DNA from: Albimonas sp036154955
GTDB taxonomy: Bacteria > Pseudomonadota > Alphaproteobacteria > Rhodobacterales > Rhodobacteraceae
DNA length: 64,000 nucleotides
Reading direction: 5' to 3'
Assembly: GCA_036154955.1 (NCBI GenBank)
Contig: JAYZWL010000083.1
Location: 62,001 to 126,000 of the forward strand
Shown: positions 34,216 to 43,061 of the stretch, in pieces
How the letters are laid out: each line of letters opens with the position of its first letter
Numbering within the stretch: the first letter of the stretch is position 1
Position numbers and translations under genes: made by a program
The notes under the pieces: model-generated
Told to the model about the DNA's origin: nothing
The model's database searches: none
The model's input: the letters and a program-made list of their open reading frames with translations, nothing else

Positions 34216-34886
34216 CCGGCATCGTCGCCTCCGCCGAACACGCGGCCAACCGGCTGCGCGAGGATATCTGCTTCTGGGCCGGCTCGCTGTTCTCCCGCGG
34301 GCTGACCGGGGGGGCGTCGGGCAACATCTCGGCCCGCACCGCGGACGGGGGGCTGCTGGTCACGCCCACGGGGTCGAGCTTCGGGCGGCTGGACCCGGCG
34401 CGGCTGAGCCTGCTGGACGCGGACGGGCGGCTGGTCTCCGGCGACCGCCCGACCAAGGAGATGCCGCTGCACTCCGCCTTTCATGAGACGCGCGCCGGGG
34501 TCGGCGCGGTGGTGCATCTGCACTCCACCCACGCCGTCGCCCTTTCCATGCTGCCCGTGGACGACCCCGACGACTTCCTGCCGCCGCTGACGCCCTACGC
34601 CATCATGCGCCTGGGGAAGGTCCGGCTGCTGCCCTTCTTCGTGCCCGGCGACGCGGCCATGGGCGAGGCGGTGCGGGGCCTGGGCGGGCGACGCTCCGCG
34701 GTGATGCTGGCCCATCACGGGCCGGTGGTCGCCTCCCGGGACGTGGAGGCCGCGGTCTTCGCGATGGAGGAACTGGAGGAGACGGCGAAGCTCGCCCTCC
34801 TGCTGCGCGGGACGGGGGCGCGGGGGCTCGATCCCGCCCAGATCCGGGCGGTGGTCGACAGGTTCGAGGTGGAGTGGGACGCATGA
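34212..34886 (+). CDS. otnC: 3-oxo-tetronate 4-phosphate decarboxylase (OtnC, class II aldolase fold)
   Basis: A 224-residue class II aldolase/adducin-family enzyme. GGASGNISARTADGGLLVTPTG binds phosphate, E83 in KEMPLH is the likely catalytic acid, and H102/H104 in VVHLHSTHA plus a histidine in LAHHGPVV bind zinc. It splits the phosphorylated 3-oxo acid to dihydroxyacetone phosphate and CO2. Start overlaps the otnK stop and its stop overlaps the otnI start (both ATGA). Confidence 0.92.
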   Translation: MTGIVASAEHAANRLREDICFWAGSLFSRGLTGGASGNISARTADGGLLVTPTGSSFGRLDPARLSLLDADGRLVSGDRPTKEMPLHSAFHETRAGVGAVVHLHSTHAVALSMLPVDDPDDFLPPLTPYAIMRLGKVRLLPFFVPGDAAMGEAVRGLGGRRSAVMLAHHGPVVASRDVEAAVFAMEELEETAKLALLLRGTGARGLDPAQIRAVVDRFEVEWDA

Positions 34887-35647
34887 GGTTCTCGGCCAAT
34901 CTGGGGTTTCTGTTCACGGACCGTCCGCTGCCCGACGCGATCCGCGCCGCCGCCGCCGCGGGCTTCGACGCGGTGGAATGCCATTGGCCCTACGAGGTTC
35001 CGGCCGGGGACGTGGCCGCGGCGCTGGCGGAGACGGGGCTGCCGATGCTCGGCCTCAACACGAACCGCGGGCGGGCGGGGGAGAACGGCCTGACAGCCCT
35101 GCCGGGGCGGGAGACGGAGGCGCTGGCGGAGATCGACCGCGCCTTCGATTACGCCGCCGCCATCGGCGCGGGCGCGGTGCATGTCATGGCCGGTTTCGCC
35201 GAGGGGCCGGCGGCGGAGGCGACCTTCCGCGCCACCCTCGCCGAAGCCTGCCGGCGGGCCGCGCCGCTGGGCCTGACCGTGCTGATCGAGCCGCTGAACC
35301 GCTACGACGCCCCCGGCTATTTCCTGACCACCACCGACCAGGCCCGGGGGACCATCGAGGCGGTGGATCATCCCGCCCTGAAGCTGATGTTCGACGCCTA
35401 TCATGTGCAGATCATGGAGGGGGATCTCTGCCGGCGGCTGACGGCGCTGGCCCCGCTGATCGGCCATGTCCAGATCGCCGCCGTCCCCGACCGGGGCGAG
35501 CCCGACGCGGGCGAGGTCGACCTGCGCTACGTGCTCGCGCATCTGGCCGGGCTGGGCTGGACCGCGCCGGTGGGCGCGGAATACCGGCCGCGGTCCGGGT
35601 CGACCGAGGCGGGGCTCGGCTGGCTGCCCGGGTTCCGCGCCATCTGA
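34883..35647 (+). CDS. otnI: 2-oxo-tetronate isomerase (OtnI, hydroxypyruvate-isomerase-like)
   Basis: A 254-residue TIM-barrel protein of the Hyi/OtnI group. It starts RFSANLGFLFTDRPLPDAI and shows the metal-site phrases LIEPLNRYDAPGYFL, LMFDAYHVQIMEGD, GHVQIAAVPDRGEPD and GAEYRP. It isomerises 2-oxo-tetronate to the 3-oxo form for OtnK. It ends the five-gene coupled unit, with a GC hairpin directly after its stop. Confidence 0.92.
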   Translation: MRFSANLGFLFTDRPLPDAIRAAAAAGFDAVECHWPYEVPAGDVAAALAETGLPMLGLNTNRGRAGENGLTALPGRETEALAEIDRAFDYAAAIGAGAVHVMAGFAEGPAAEATFRATLAEACRRAAPLGLTVLIEPLNRYDAPGYFLTTTDQARGTIEAVDHPALKLMFDAYHVQIMEGDLCRRLTALAPLIGHVQIAAVPDRGEPDAGEVDLRYVLAHLAGLGWTAPVGAEYRPRSGSTEAGLGWLPGFRAI

Positions 35648-35673
35648 GCCGGCGCGCCGCCCGGTGCGCCGGC
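35648..35673 (+). terminator. hairpin after otnI
   Basis: Arms GCCGGCGC (35648-35655) and GCGCCGGC (35666-35673) flank a 10-base loop directly after the otnI stop, followed by TTGTCG. There is no long T-run, so strength is uncertain. Confidence 0.5.
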
Positions 35674-35940
35674 TTGTCGTCGCCGGCGCGGCGTCGCCGG
35701 ATCGTCGGCCTTATGAAAATCGACGGCGCTTCGTCGCCGCTGGCGCCGCTGTAATCGCTTGCACACCAATGGAACCGCCGCGTCGTCGGCCATTGACTTT
35801 CGGGTAAGCTGGCTGCAACTGCCATCCGCCGTCGCGCGGTCGTCCGCTGGCCGTCGATTTACGCGAATTTACTTTGCTTTCGTTGCGGCATGTGTCACTG
35901 AGGCGCCCCATTGCGAAGGCGGGCGAGGGAGAGGCGACGC

Positions 35941-36813
35941 ATGAGCGCGACAGGACGGAGCGGGGCGCCGACGCCCTCGGACATCCGGGCCAGGAAGGGC
36001 GGGACCCCGCTGGTCTGCCTGACGGCCTACACCACGCCGGGCGCGCGCATGATCGACGCGGACTGCGACCTGGCGCTGGTCGGCGACAGCGTGGGCATGG
36101 TGCTGCACGGCCTGCCCTCGACGCTCGGCGTGACGATGGAGATGATGATTCTCCACGGTCAGGCGGTGCGCCGCGGGCTCGACCGCGCGCTGATGGTCGT
36201 CGACATGCCCTTCGGCTCCTACGAGGAGGGTCCCCAGCAGGCCTTCCGCAACGCCGCCCGCCTGATGGCGGAGACCGGCTGCGCGGCGGTGAAGCTGGAA
36301 GGCGGCGTGGCGATGGCCGAGACCATCCGCTTTCTCGTCGCCCGCGGCATTCCGGTGATGGGCCATGTCGGGCTGACCCCCCAGTCGGTCAACGCGCTGG
36401 GCGGCTACGGCGTGCAGGGCAAGGGCGAAGACGCGGCCCGGGTGCTGCGCGACGCCCATGCCGCGGCCGAGGCCGGGGCCTTCGCGGTGGTGCTGGAGAA
36501 GATCCCGGATCCGCTCGCCCGCCGCGTGACCGCCGAAATCGCGGCGCCCACCGTCGGCATCGGGGCCTCGCCCGCCTGCGACGGCCAGATCCTGGTGGTG
36601 GACGACATGCTGGGGCTGTTCGCCGACTTCAAGCCGAAATTCGTGCGCCGCTACGCCGAGCTGGACGCCGCCGGACGCGAGGCGGTCGCCGCCTACGCCG
36701 CCGATGTGCGCGCCCGCCGCTTCCCGGGGCCGGAGCATGTGTTCGAGGCCGCCGCGCGGGACGGGGCGCCGGCCCCGGATGCGCGCGCGAAAGAGGAGGC
36801 CGCGCCGCGATGA
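35941..36813 (+). CDS. panB: 3-methyl-2-oxobutanoate hydroxymethyltransferase
   Basis: A 290-residue TIM-barrel enzyme for the first step of pantothenate synthesis (methylene-THF plus 2-oxoisovalerate gives ketopantoate). Motifs are LVCLTAYTTPGARMID, LALVGDSVGMVLHG (metal-binding aspartate), DMPFGSYEEG and KLEGGVAMAETI. GGGAGAGG lies 5 bases before the ATG. The roughly 290 bases upstream are partly AT-rich (35785-35885) and probably hold the promoter. It overlaps panC by 4 bases. Confidence 0.95.
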   Translation: MSATGRSGAPTPSDIRARKGGTPLVCLTAYTTPGARMIDADCDLALVGDSVGMVLHGLPSTLGVTMEMMILHGQAVRRGLDRALMVVDMPFGSYEEGPQQAFRNAARLMAETGCAAVKLEGGVAMAETIRFLVARGIPVMGHVGLTPQSVNALGGYGVQGKGEDAARVLRDAHAAAEAGAFAVVLEKIPDPLARRVTAEIAAPTVGIGASPACDGQILVVDDMLGLFADFKPKFVRRYAELDAAGREAVAAYAADVRARRFPGPEHVFEAAARDGAPAPDARAKEEAAPR

Positions 36814-37775
36814 GCGTCGACATCGTCCGCACCGTCGCCGCGCTGCGCGGCCGCGTGGCCGCCTGGCGGGCCGAAGGCGCGCAGGTCGCCGTCGTGCCGA
36901 CCATGGGCGCGCTGCATGAAGGGCATCTGAGCCTGGTGCGCGAGGGCATGGCGCGGGCGGGCAGGGTGATCGTGACCCTGTTCGTGAACCCCAAGCAGTT
37001 CAACAGCGCCGCCGACCTCGCCGCCTATCCGCGCACCGAGGTCGCGGACGCGGCGAAGCTGTCGGCGCTGGAGGGCGCGGGGCAGGGGCGGCTTGTGCTG
37101 TTCGCCCCCGACGGGGACGAGATGTATCCCCGGGGCTTCGCCACCGGCGTCACCGTTTCCGGCGTGTCCGAAGGGCTGTGCGGCGCGGGGCGGCCGGGGC
37201 ATTTCGACGGCGTGGCGACGGTGGTCAGCAAGCTGCTGCTGATCGCCGGCGCCGATGTCGCCCTGTTCGGCGAGAAGGATTTCCAGCAGCTTCAGGTGGT
37301 GCGCCGGCTGGCAGCGGACCTCAACCTGCCGACCGAGATCGTCGGCTGCCCCACGGTGCGCGAGCCCGACGGGCTGGCCCTGTCTTCGCGCAATGTGCGC
37401 CTGTCGGCGGAGGAGCGCGGGAGGGCCGCGGCCTTGCCCCGGGCGATGCTCGTCGCGGCCGCGCGGCTGGAGGCGGGGACCCCGCTCGCCGCCGCGCTGG
37501 CGGAGGCGGAGGCCGAGATCCTCGCCGCCGGCTTCGCCCGGGTCGAGTATCTGGAGCTGCGCGGCGCGGAGGACCTCGCCCCCCTCGCCGCCCCGGACCG
37601 GCCGGCGCGCCTGCTGGCGGCGGCCTGGATGGGGGAGGTCCGCCTGATCGACAACGTGCCCGTCGCCGCCGTCGCCGGCGCGTGCGCGCGCGAGATCGCG
37701 GGCCGGACGCAGGCGCCGGCGCATCGGTCCGGCCCGCATGCCGATCCGCGCGGGGCGCTCGGCGCGCGGGCCTGA
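36810..37775 (+). CDS. panC: pantothenate synthetase
   Basis: A 321-residue pantoate-beta-alanine ligase. PTMGALHEGHLSLV is the HIGH-type nucleotide signature, with FVNPKQFN, the ATP-binding FGEKDFQQLQVV and DGLALSSRN following. It joins pantoate and beta-alanine using ATP. It is somewhat longer than many homologues because of a low-complexity Arg/Ala tail of about 35 residues (REIAGRTQAPAHRSG onward). Its start overlaps the panB stop. A hairpin separates it from the convergent regulator gene. Confidence 0.95.
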   Translation: MSVDIVRTVAALRGRVAAWRAEGAQVAVVPTMGALHEGHLSLVREGMARAGRVIVTLFVNPKQFNSAADLAAYPRTEVADAAKLSALEGAGQGRLVLFAPDGDEMYPRGFATGVTVSGVSEGLCGAGRPGHFDGVATVVSKLLLIAGADVALFGEKDFQQLQVVRRLAADLNLPTEIVGCPTVREPDGLALSSRNVRLSAEERGRAAALPRAMLVAAARLEAGTPLAAALAEAEAEILAAGFARVEYLELRGAEDLAPLAAPDRPARLLAAAWMGEVRLIDNVPVAAVAGACAREIAGRTQAPAHRSGPHADPRGALGARA

Positions 37776-37783
37776 GCGGTCGC

Positions 37784-37807
37784 CGTCGCCCTGCGCGCCG
37801 GGCGACG
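37784..37807. terminator. hairpin between convergent panC and regulator gene
   Basis: Perfect 8-bp arms CGTCGCCC (37784-37791) and GGGCGACG (37800-37807) around an 8-base loop, 9 bases after panC and 35 bases before the end of the opposing gene. Confidence 0.55.
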
Positions 37808-37842
37808 CCCCTAACGGGCCGAACCCGATGCGCCCGCCGGGC

Positions 37843-40608
37843 TCAGACCTCGGTGCGGGCGTCCTCGCCCGCCGCGCGCGGTCCGGGCGCGCGGTTCAGG
37901 CGGGCCAGATCCTCCGACGCGCGCGCTTCCAGCCGTCGCGCCTGTTGCCGTCGGCTCAGCGCCACCGCCTGGCGAAGGGTCCGCCCGGCGGCGGACCCTT
38001 CCGCGGCTCCGGGCGCGCTCATGGCCGCCTCGATCCGGGCGCGGATGCGCAGAAGCTCGGGCATGTAGACGAAATCCCCGTTCCCGGTCACCGCCTCGAT
38101 CGCCTCGCGCACCGTCTCGCGCGCGTCGTCCATCCGGCCGGTCGCGATCAGCCCCTCGGCGAGGGCGAGGTTCAGCGGCGTCGTCAGCAGCGCGTAACGG
38201 GCGGCGCGCAGCTCGTCCAGCGCCGCGCGGATGCGCGCCACGCCGCCGGCCGCGTCCCCCTTGCGGACCGCGACCTCGCCGCGGAAGCCGTCCGCCACCG
38301 CCACATAGGCGTGCAGACCATGCGCGGCGGCGCAGGTTTCCAGCCGGTCGATATGATCCTCCGCCGCGCCGATGTCGCCTTCCCACAGGAACACGGTGAC
38401 GGCCCACATCAGCGTGATGAAATGGGACAGCGGATGCCCGCTTTCCTCCGATGACGCCACCGCCTCCGCGGTCCGTTCCAGCGCCAGACGGGCGTCGCCC
38501 ATCAGCCAGACGGTCCGGGCCAGGAAGATCGCGGCCAGGAAACGTTCGAATCCCAGGAAGCTCGCGACGTCCTTCGGCGGCGGCCCGGCCAGCGCGACTT
38601 CCAGTTCCTCCCGCGCGTCGCGCAGCTCGCCCTTCAGATGGAAGGAGACGCCCTTGAACGTTCGCGCCAGCGTCGCGGCTTTCCCGTCGCCCAGCGCCTC
38701 CGCCACATCGGCGAGCTCCCGCGCATGGCGCAGCGCGGCGCCGAAGCGTCCGGTCCGGAAATAGAGCATCTGCATCGGACCGAGAAGCCGGAGGCGGTCG
38801 AGCGGGGCGCCGCGCGCGGTCGCGATGGCGTAGCTGCGCTCCACCGCCGCCTGCGCCAGATCCGTATCGCCGCGGTTGAAGGTGAGGCTGACGCCCAGGG
38901 CGCCCTGCAGCATCATCTCCATCCGTCCGCCCCGCTCCGGGGCCGGCAATTCGGCGAGCGCCGCGGCCGCCCAGCGCTGACATTCCGTGAGCCACGACAT
39001 GGCGAGAAGCGCCGGCGCGGCGGCCGCGGCCAGCGCCACGCCGAGCCGCCGGTCGCCCGCCCCCCCGAAGCACCACAGCAGCGCCGCGCGCACGTTGCCC
39101 AGCGCGGCGATGTGGCAGGCCCGCTCCGCCGGGCTCGACAGGTGACCCCAGACCGTCGCGGCCGCCTCCAGCGAGGCCCTGTAATACGCCGCATGCCGCC
39201 GGGCGAGCGCCGTCGCCTCGTCCGCGTCGACCGTGCGCCTGAGCGCATAGGCGCGCGTGGTGTCGAGCAGGCGATAGCGCATCACGGCGCCGCCGGGCCG
39301 CGTGGCGAGCAGCGACTTGGCGATGAGACTGTCGATATCTCCGAACAGGCTCGCCTGCTCGGCCGGGGTCGGCGCGGCGACCGCGAGCCCGGCCTCCAGC
39401 GTGAAGTCGCCGACGAACACCGCGAGACGGCGCAGCGTGATCCGCTCGGTCTCGGTCAGCAGCGCGTAGCTCCAGTCCAGCGTCGCGGCCAGCGTCTGCT
39501 GGCGGGGCGGCGCCGTGCGATGTCCGGGAAGCGTCAGCGCGAAGTGACGGTCGAGCAGCGTCGCGGTTTCGGCCAGGCCGTAGGCGCCGACCCGACCGGC
39601 CGCGATCTCGATCGCCAGGGGAACCCCGTCCAGCTTGCGGCAGATCCGTGAGACGAGCCGCGCCCCCTCGGCGTCCAAGGCGCCGGTCATCCCGCCTTCC
39701 GCGGCCCGCTCCAGGAACAGTTCGATCGCGGGGAAGGCCGCGAGGTCCGCTTGGGGCGACGTCGCCTCCTCCGGCGGGACGGCGAGGGGCGCGAGGCGGT
39801 GGACATGCTCGCCCTCGATCCGCAGCGGCTCGCGGCTCGTCGCGAGGATGCGGAGCTGCGGCGCGTTCACGAGGATCCGCGGCAGCAGCCGGGCGACGCC
39901 GGCGACGACATGCTCGCAGGTGTCGAGGATCAGGAGCAGACGCTCGCCGCGAAGATGCGCGATCAGACGGATGTCGGCGTCCTCGTCCTGGGCGGGCAGC
40001 CCGAGGACCGAGGCGATCGTCGCCGCGACGTGGTCGTTCTCCGCGACGACGCCGAGGTCGACATAGACGACCCGGCCCTCGAACCGGTCCTCCAGCGCGC
40101 GCCCCGTCGCCACGGCGACCGTCGTCTTCCCCACGCCGCCGGCGCCGGCGATGGTGACGAGCCGGAAGGCGTCGAAATCCGCGGCGAGGTCGGCCACCAC
40201 GCCGCCCCGCCCGATGACGCGCGTCAGGCGCGCGGGAAGGTTGGTCTCGACCGGGCGGGGCCGCCGCGGCGCGGCGGGGCCGGCCTCCCTGCCGACGCGG
40301 GCCACGAACGAATAACCGCGCCCCGCCACGGTGGCGATGTAGCGCGCGCCGTCCCGCCCGTCGCCGAGGGCCCTGCGGAGCGTGGTGACGTGGAACCGGA
40401 GGCTCGTCTCCTCGACGATCACGTCCGGCCAGACCGCCGCCATCAGCTCGCGCTTGCCGACGACGTCGTTGGCGCGCGCGACCAGGGCGATGAGAAGGTC
40501 GAGCGTGCGTCCGCCGAGCTCGACCGGCGCGCCCTCGCGGGTCAGGAGCCGTTCGGCCGGAGACAGGCGGAACGGGCCGAAACGGATCGTCTCCCAGGCG
40601 TCGGTCAT
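37843..40608 (-). CDS. winged-helix / P-loop ATPase / TPR transcriptional regulator
   Basis: A 921-residue signal-transduction ATPase. The N-terminal OmpR-type winged helix (about 5-100: IRFGPFRLSPAERLLTREG, GKRELMAAVWPDVIVEETSL, TVAGRGYSFVARVG) binds DNA. A STAND-like ATPase follows with Walker A GAGGVGKTTVAVATG near residue 155 and the LLILDTCEHV Walker B. The C-terminal half is helical and TPR-like. I chose ATG 40608 with GAGG upstream; ATG 40626 adds six residues. It is divergent from the hydrolase/P460 genes at 41000 and is the likely regulator of that operon. The inducer is unknown. Confidence 0.88.
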   Translation of the reverse strand: MTDAWETIRFGPFRLSPAERLLTREGAPVELGGRTLDLLIALVARANDVVGKRELMAAVWPDVIVEETSLRFHVTTLRRALGDGRDGARYIATVAGRGYSFVARVGREAGPAAPRRPRPVETNLPARLTRVIGRGGVVADLAADFDAFRLVTIAGAGGVGKTTVAVATGRALEDRFEGRVVYVDLGVVAENDHVAATIASVLGLPAQDEDADIRLIAHLRGERLLLILDTCEHVVAGVARLLPRILVNAPQLRILATSREPLRIEGEHVHRLAPLAVPPEEATSPQADLAAFPAIELFLERAAEGGMTGALDAEGARLVSRICRKLDGVPLAIEIAAGRVGAYGLAETATLLDRHFALTLPGHRTAPPRQQTLAATLDWSYALLTETERITLRRLAVFVGDFTLEAGLAVAAPTPAEQASLFGDIDSLIAKSLLATRPGGAVMRYRLLDTTRAYALRRTVDADEATALARRHAAYYRASLEAAATVWGHLSSPAERACHIAALGNVRAALLWCFGGAGDRRLGVALAAAAAPALLAMSWLTECQRWAAAALAELPAPERGGRMEMMLQGALGVSLTFNRGDTDLAQAAVERSYAIATARGAPLDRLRLLGPMQMLYFRTGRFGAALRHARELADVAEALGDGKAATLARTFKGVSFHLKGELRDAREELEVALAGPPPKDVASFLGFERFLAAIFLARTVWLMGDARLALERTAEAVASSEESGHPLSHFITLMWAVTVFLWEGDIGAAEDHIDRLETCAAAHGLHAYVAVADGFRGEVAVRKGDAAGGVARIRAALDELRAARYALLTTPLNLALAEGLIATGRMDDARETVREAIEAVTGNGDFVYMPELLRIRARIEAAMSAPGAAEGSAAGRTLRQAVALSRRQQARRLEARASEDLARLNRAPGPRAAGEDARTEV

Positions 40609-40999
40609 CGGGGTCCGGGCCTCCATCCGCCGTCGCGCGGCGACGCCTTCAGGGCGTTCCGCAGGGTCTCATGCGCGCCCGGCGCCCGCAACCGCGGGCG
40701 GTTCCGGCTAGCGCGCGGTCGGCGCGCCGCGATCCGGTCGGATGTATGCCCTCCGCGGCGTCATGCAATCGCGCCCGGTTCCCGTCGCCGTGCACGGTCC
40801 CGTGGCGGCATGCGCGGGCCGGATGGCCGTTCGCGCATCGACCGCTCGCGGATGCTCACAACGGCTAACGAGCATCCGGGGCGCGGTCCGCCGATATCCG
40901 AACCACGGCGCCGGGGAGCGCCGCGGCCCCGGCCGGTCCCGTTCGCGTGCCGCGGTCCTCCCCGCCCGTCTTTCGTCGCCATGCTTCACGAGGTCGAAC
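40609..40999. promoter_or_regulatory. 391-bp divergent promoter region
   Basis: Lies between the large regulator gene (minus) and the hydrolase operon (plus). Open frames here translate to Arg/Pro-rich sequence without motifs, so no gene is called. I see no clear palindrome that would mark the operator. Confidence 0.45.
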
Positions 41000-42061
41000 A
41001 TGTTCACCGACATCACCGACGCCGCGGTCGACCGCCAGCGTCGCCGCCTGCTGGGGGCGGCCGCGATGTCCGCCGCCGCCGCCGCGCTGTTCGCCGGCGC
41101 CCCCGCGCGGTCCGAGACGGCGGCGCCGCGCGCCCCCGCCTCCGTCCCGGCCTCATCCGCCTTCCGCGCCCTGAAGCGGGTCCGCGCCGGCGATCTCGAC
41201 GTTAGCTACGCCGAGGACGGACCGCCGGACGGGCCGCCGGTCATCCTCCTGCACGGATGGCCCTACGACATTCACAGCTTCGCCGAGGCGACGCCGCGTC
41301 TCGCCGCCGCGGGCTATCGGGTGATCGTCCCCTATCTGCGCGGCTACGGATCCACCCGCTTCGTGTCCGCCGACGCCCCGCGCAACGCCCAGCCCGCGGC
41401 GATGGCCGCGGACGTGGTCGCGCTGATGGACGCGCTGGCGATCCCGTCCGCCATCCTCGCCGGCTTCGACTGGGGCGCGCGCACCGCCAACATCGCCGCA
41501 ACGCTGTGGCCGGAGCGGGTGAGGGCGATGGTGTCCGTGTCGGGCTACCTCATCGGCGCCGCGGAGGCCGCGGCCACGCCGCTTGCGCCGGAGGCGGAGC
41601 ATCGCTGGTGGTATCAGTTCTACTTCGCGACCGAGCGCGGCCGCGCCGGCTACGCCCGGCATACCGACGACTTCGCGCGGCTGATCTGGCGGCTCGCCTC
41701 GCCGACCTGGGCGTTCGACGACGCCACATTCGCGCGGACCGCCGCCGCGTTCGCCAACCCCGATCATTGCGAGATCGTGATCCACAACTACCGCTGGCGG
41801 CTCGGGCTCGCCGATGGCGAGCGCCGCTTCGACGCGCTGGAGCGGCGTCTGGCGGAGACCCCGACCATCGCGACGCCCACGGTGACGCTCGAAGGCGACG
41901 CGAACGGCGCGCCGCATCCCGAGCCCGCGTCCTATGCCGGACGGTTCACCGGCAAGTATGCGCATCATCTCGTCACCGGAGGCGTCGGTCACAACCTGCC
42001 GCAGGAGGCGCCGGAAGCCTTCGTCGGCGCGATCGTCGAAGCCGACGGGCTCGCCGCATGA
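41000..42061 (+). CDS. Tat-exported epoxide hydrolase-like alpha/beta hydrolase
   Basis: A 353-residue hydrolase with a twin-arginine signal (RQRRRLLGAAAMSAAAAALF, cleavage near PARSE). The fold shows LLHGWPYDIHSF (oxyanion hole), nucleophile aspartate in AGFDWGARTANI and the C-terminal histidine in GGVGHNLPQEAPEAF. An Asp nucleophile points to epoxide hydrolase or haloalkane/haloacid dehalogenase chemistry in the periplasm. It starts a run of coupled genes: the cytochrome P460 gene overlaps its stop (ATGA). Confidence 0.87.
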   Translation: MFTDITDAAVDRQRRRLLGAAAMSAAAAALFAGAPARSETAAPRAPASVPASSAFRALKRVRAGDLDVSYAEDGPPDGPPVILLHGWPYDIHSFAEATPRLAAAGYRVIVPYLRGYGSTRFVSADAPRNAQPAAMAADVVALMDALAIPSAILAGFDWGARTANIAATLWPERVRAMVSVSGYLIGAAEAAATPLAPEAEHRWWYQFYFATERGRAGYARHTDDFARLIWRLASPTWAFDDATFARTAAAFANPDHCEIVIHNYRWRLGLADGERRFDALERRLAETPTIATPTVTLEGDANGAPHPEPASYAGRFTGKYAHHLVTGGVGHNLPQEAPEAFVGAIVEADGLAA

Positions 42062-42567
42062 CCCGGCTCGCCATCCTGATCGCGGCCGCCGGGGGCGCGA
42101 CGACGCTCATGGCCGCGATGCCCTCCGCGCACGGCCTTGCGGACGCCGCCGGGGTTTCGCCGATCTACGGGGTCGCGGTTCCGGAGGGTTATCGCGACTG
42201 GCCGCTCGTCGCCCCGGCGCTGGAGGCCGAGCCGCTGGACGAGCTGCGCGCCGTCGTGGCCAACGACGTCGCGCTGCGCGCCTACCGGGCGGGAACCCTG
42301 CCGTTCCCGGACGGCTCGGTGCTGACCAAGCTGGCCTGGAAGCGGACGCCGTCGCCGGAATTCGCCCCCGCCTCCATCCCCGGCGCCCCGACCACGGTGC
42401 AGGTGATGGTCAAGGACAGCGTCCGCTACGCCGCGACCGGCGGCTGGGGGTTCGGCCGTTTCGTCAACGGCCGGCCCGTGGACGCAGCGCAGCACGAAAC
42501 CTGCTTCGCCTGCCATGAGGCGGGGGTGTCGGACCGTGACTTCGTCTTCACGCGGTACGCGCCATGA
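42058..42567 (+). CDS. cytochrome P460 family protein
   Basis: A 169-residue exported c-type heme protein. It has a signal peptide (hydrophobic to about residue 20, cleavage near AHGLA) and the heme site C149-F-A-C152-H153 close to the C terminus. The preceding SVLTKLAWKR and the aromatic-rich GGWGFGRFVNGRP are typical of P460. Family members oxidise hydroxylamine or NO or act in peroxide-type chemistry. It is coupled on both sides (ATGA overlaps at 42058 and 42564). Confidence 0.87.
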   Translation: MTRLAILIAAAGGATTLMAAMPSAHGLADAAGVSPIYGVAVPEGYRDWPLVAPALEAEPLDELRAVVANDVALRAYRAGTLPFPDGSVLTKLAWKRTPSPEFAPASIPGAPTTVQVMVKDSVRYAATGGWGFGRFVNGRPVDAAQHETCFACHEAGVSDRDFVFTRYAP

Positions 42568-43016
42568 CGCCCCTCGGCGATCTGGAGCGGCTGGCGGCGA
42601 CCGAGGCGGTGCGCGACCTCCAGGCGCGCTACGTCCGTCTCGCCGATGCGCGGGAGTGGCGGGCGCTCGCCGGTCTTTTCCTGCCGGGCGGCGTGTTCGT
42701 CGCCCTCGGCATGGACGGCGCGCCGCTCGCCACGATGATCGGGCGGGCCGCGATCGAGGCGACGATCAGCGCCGGGGTCGGAACCGGGCGCAGCCTGCAC
42801 CGTCTGTTCTCCTACGAGATCGAGGTGATCTCGCCGAACGCGGCCCGCGGGATCTTCGCCATGGAGGACTGGGTCGACCGCAGCGAAGACCCGACCCCCG
42901 GTCCGTTCCGCACCCTGCACGGGCGCGGGCGCTACCACACCGACTACGAACGGGTCGGGGGGGCATGGTTCATCGCCCGCCAGACCCTGCATCGAACGAT
43001 GCTCGAACTCACCTGA
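42564..43016 (+). CDS. SnoaL/NTF2-like protein
   Basis: A 150-residue single-domain protein of the NTF2-like fold (cone-shaped pocket). VRDLQARYVRLADAREWRALAGLFLPGGVF is the typical opening and RGRYHTDYERVGGAWFIARQTL the typical final strands. Members include polyketide cyclases, isomerases, dehydratases and ring-hydroxylation partners; no catalytic set can be fixed here. It overlaps the P460 gene by 4 bases. Confidence 0.82.
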   Translation: MTPLGDLERLAATEAVRDLQARYVRLADAREWRALAGLFLPGGVFVALGMDGAPLATMIGRAAIEATISAGVGTGRSLHRLFSYEIEVISPNAARGIFAMEDWVDRSEDPTPGPFRTLHGRGRYHTDYERVGGAWFIARQTLHRTMLELT

Positions 43017-43061
43017 GCCGGTCGCGACCTTCCCTCGCATCATCCCATGGAGGTCAGCCTC

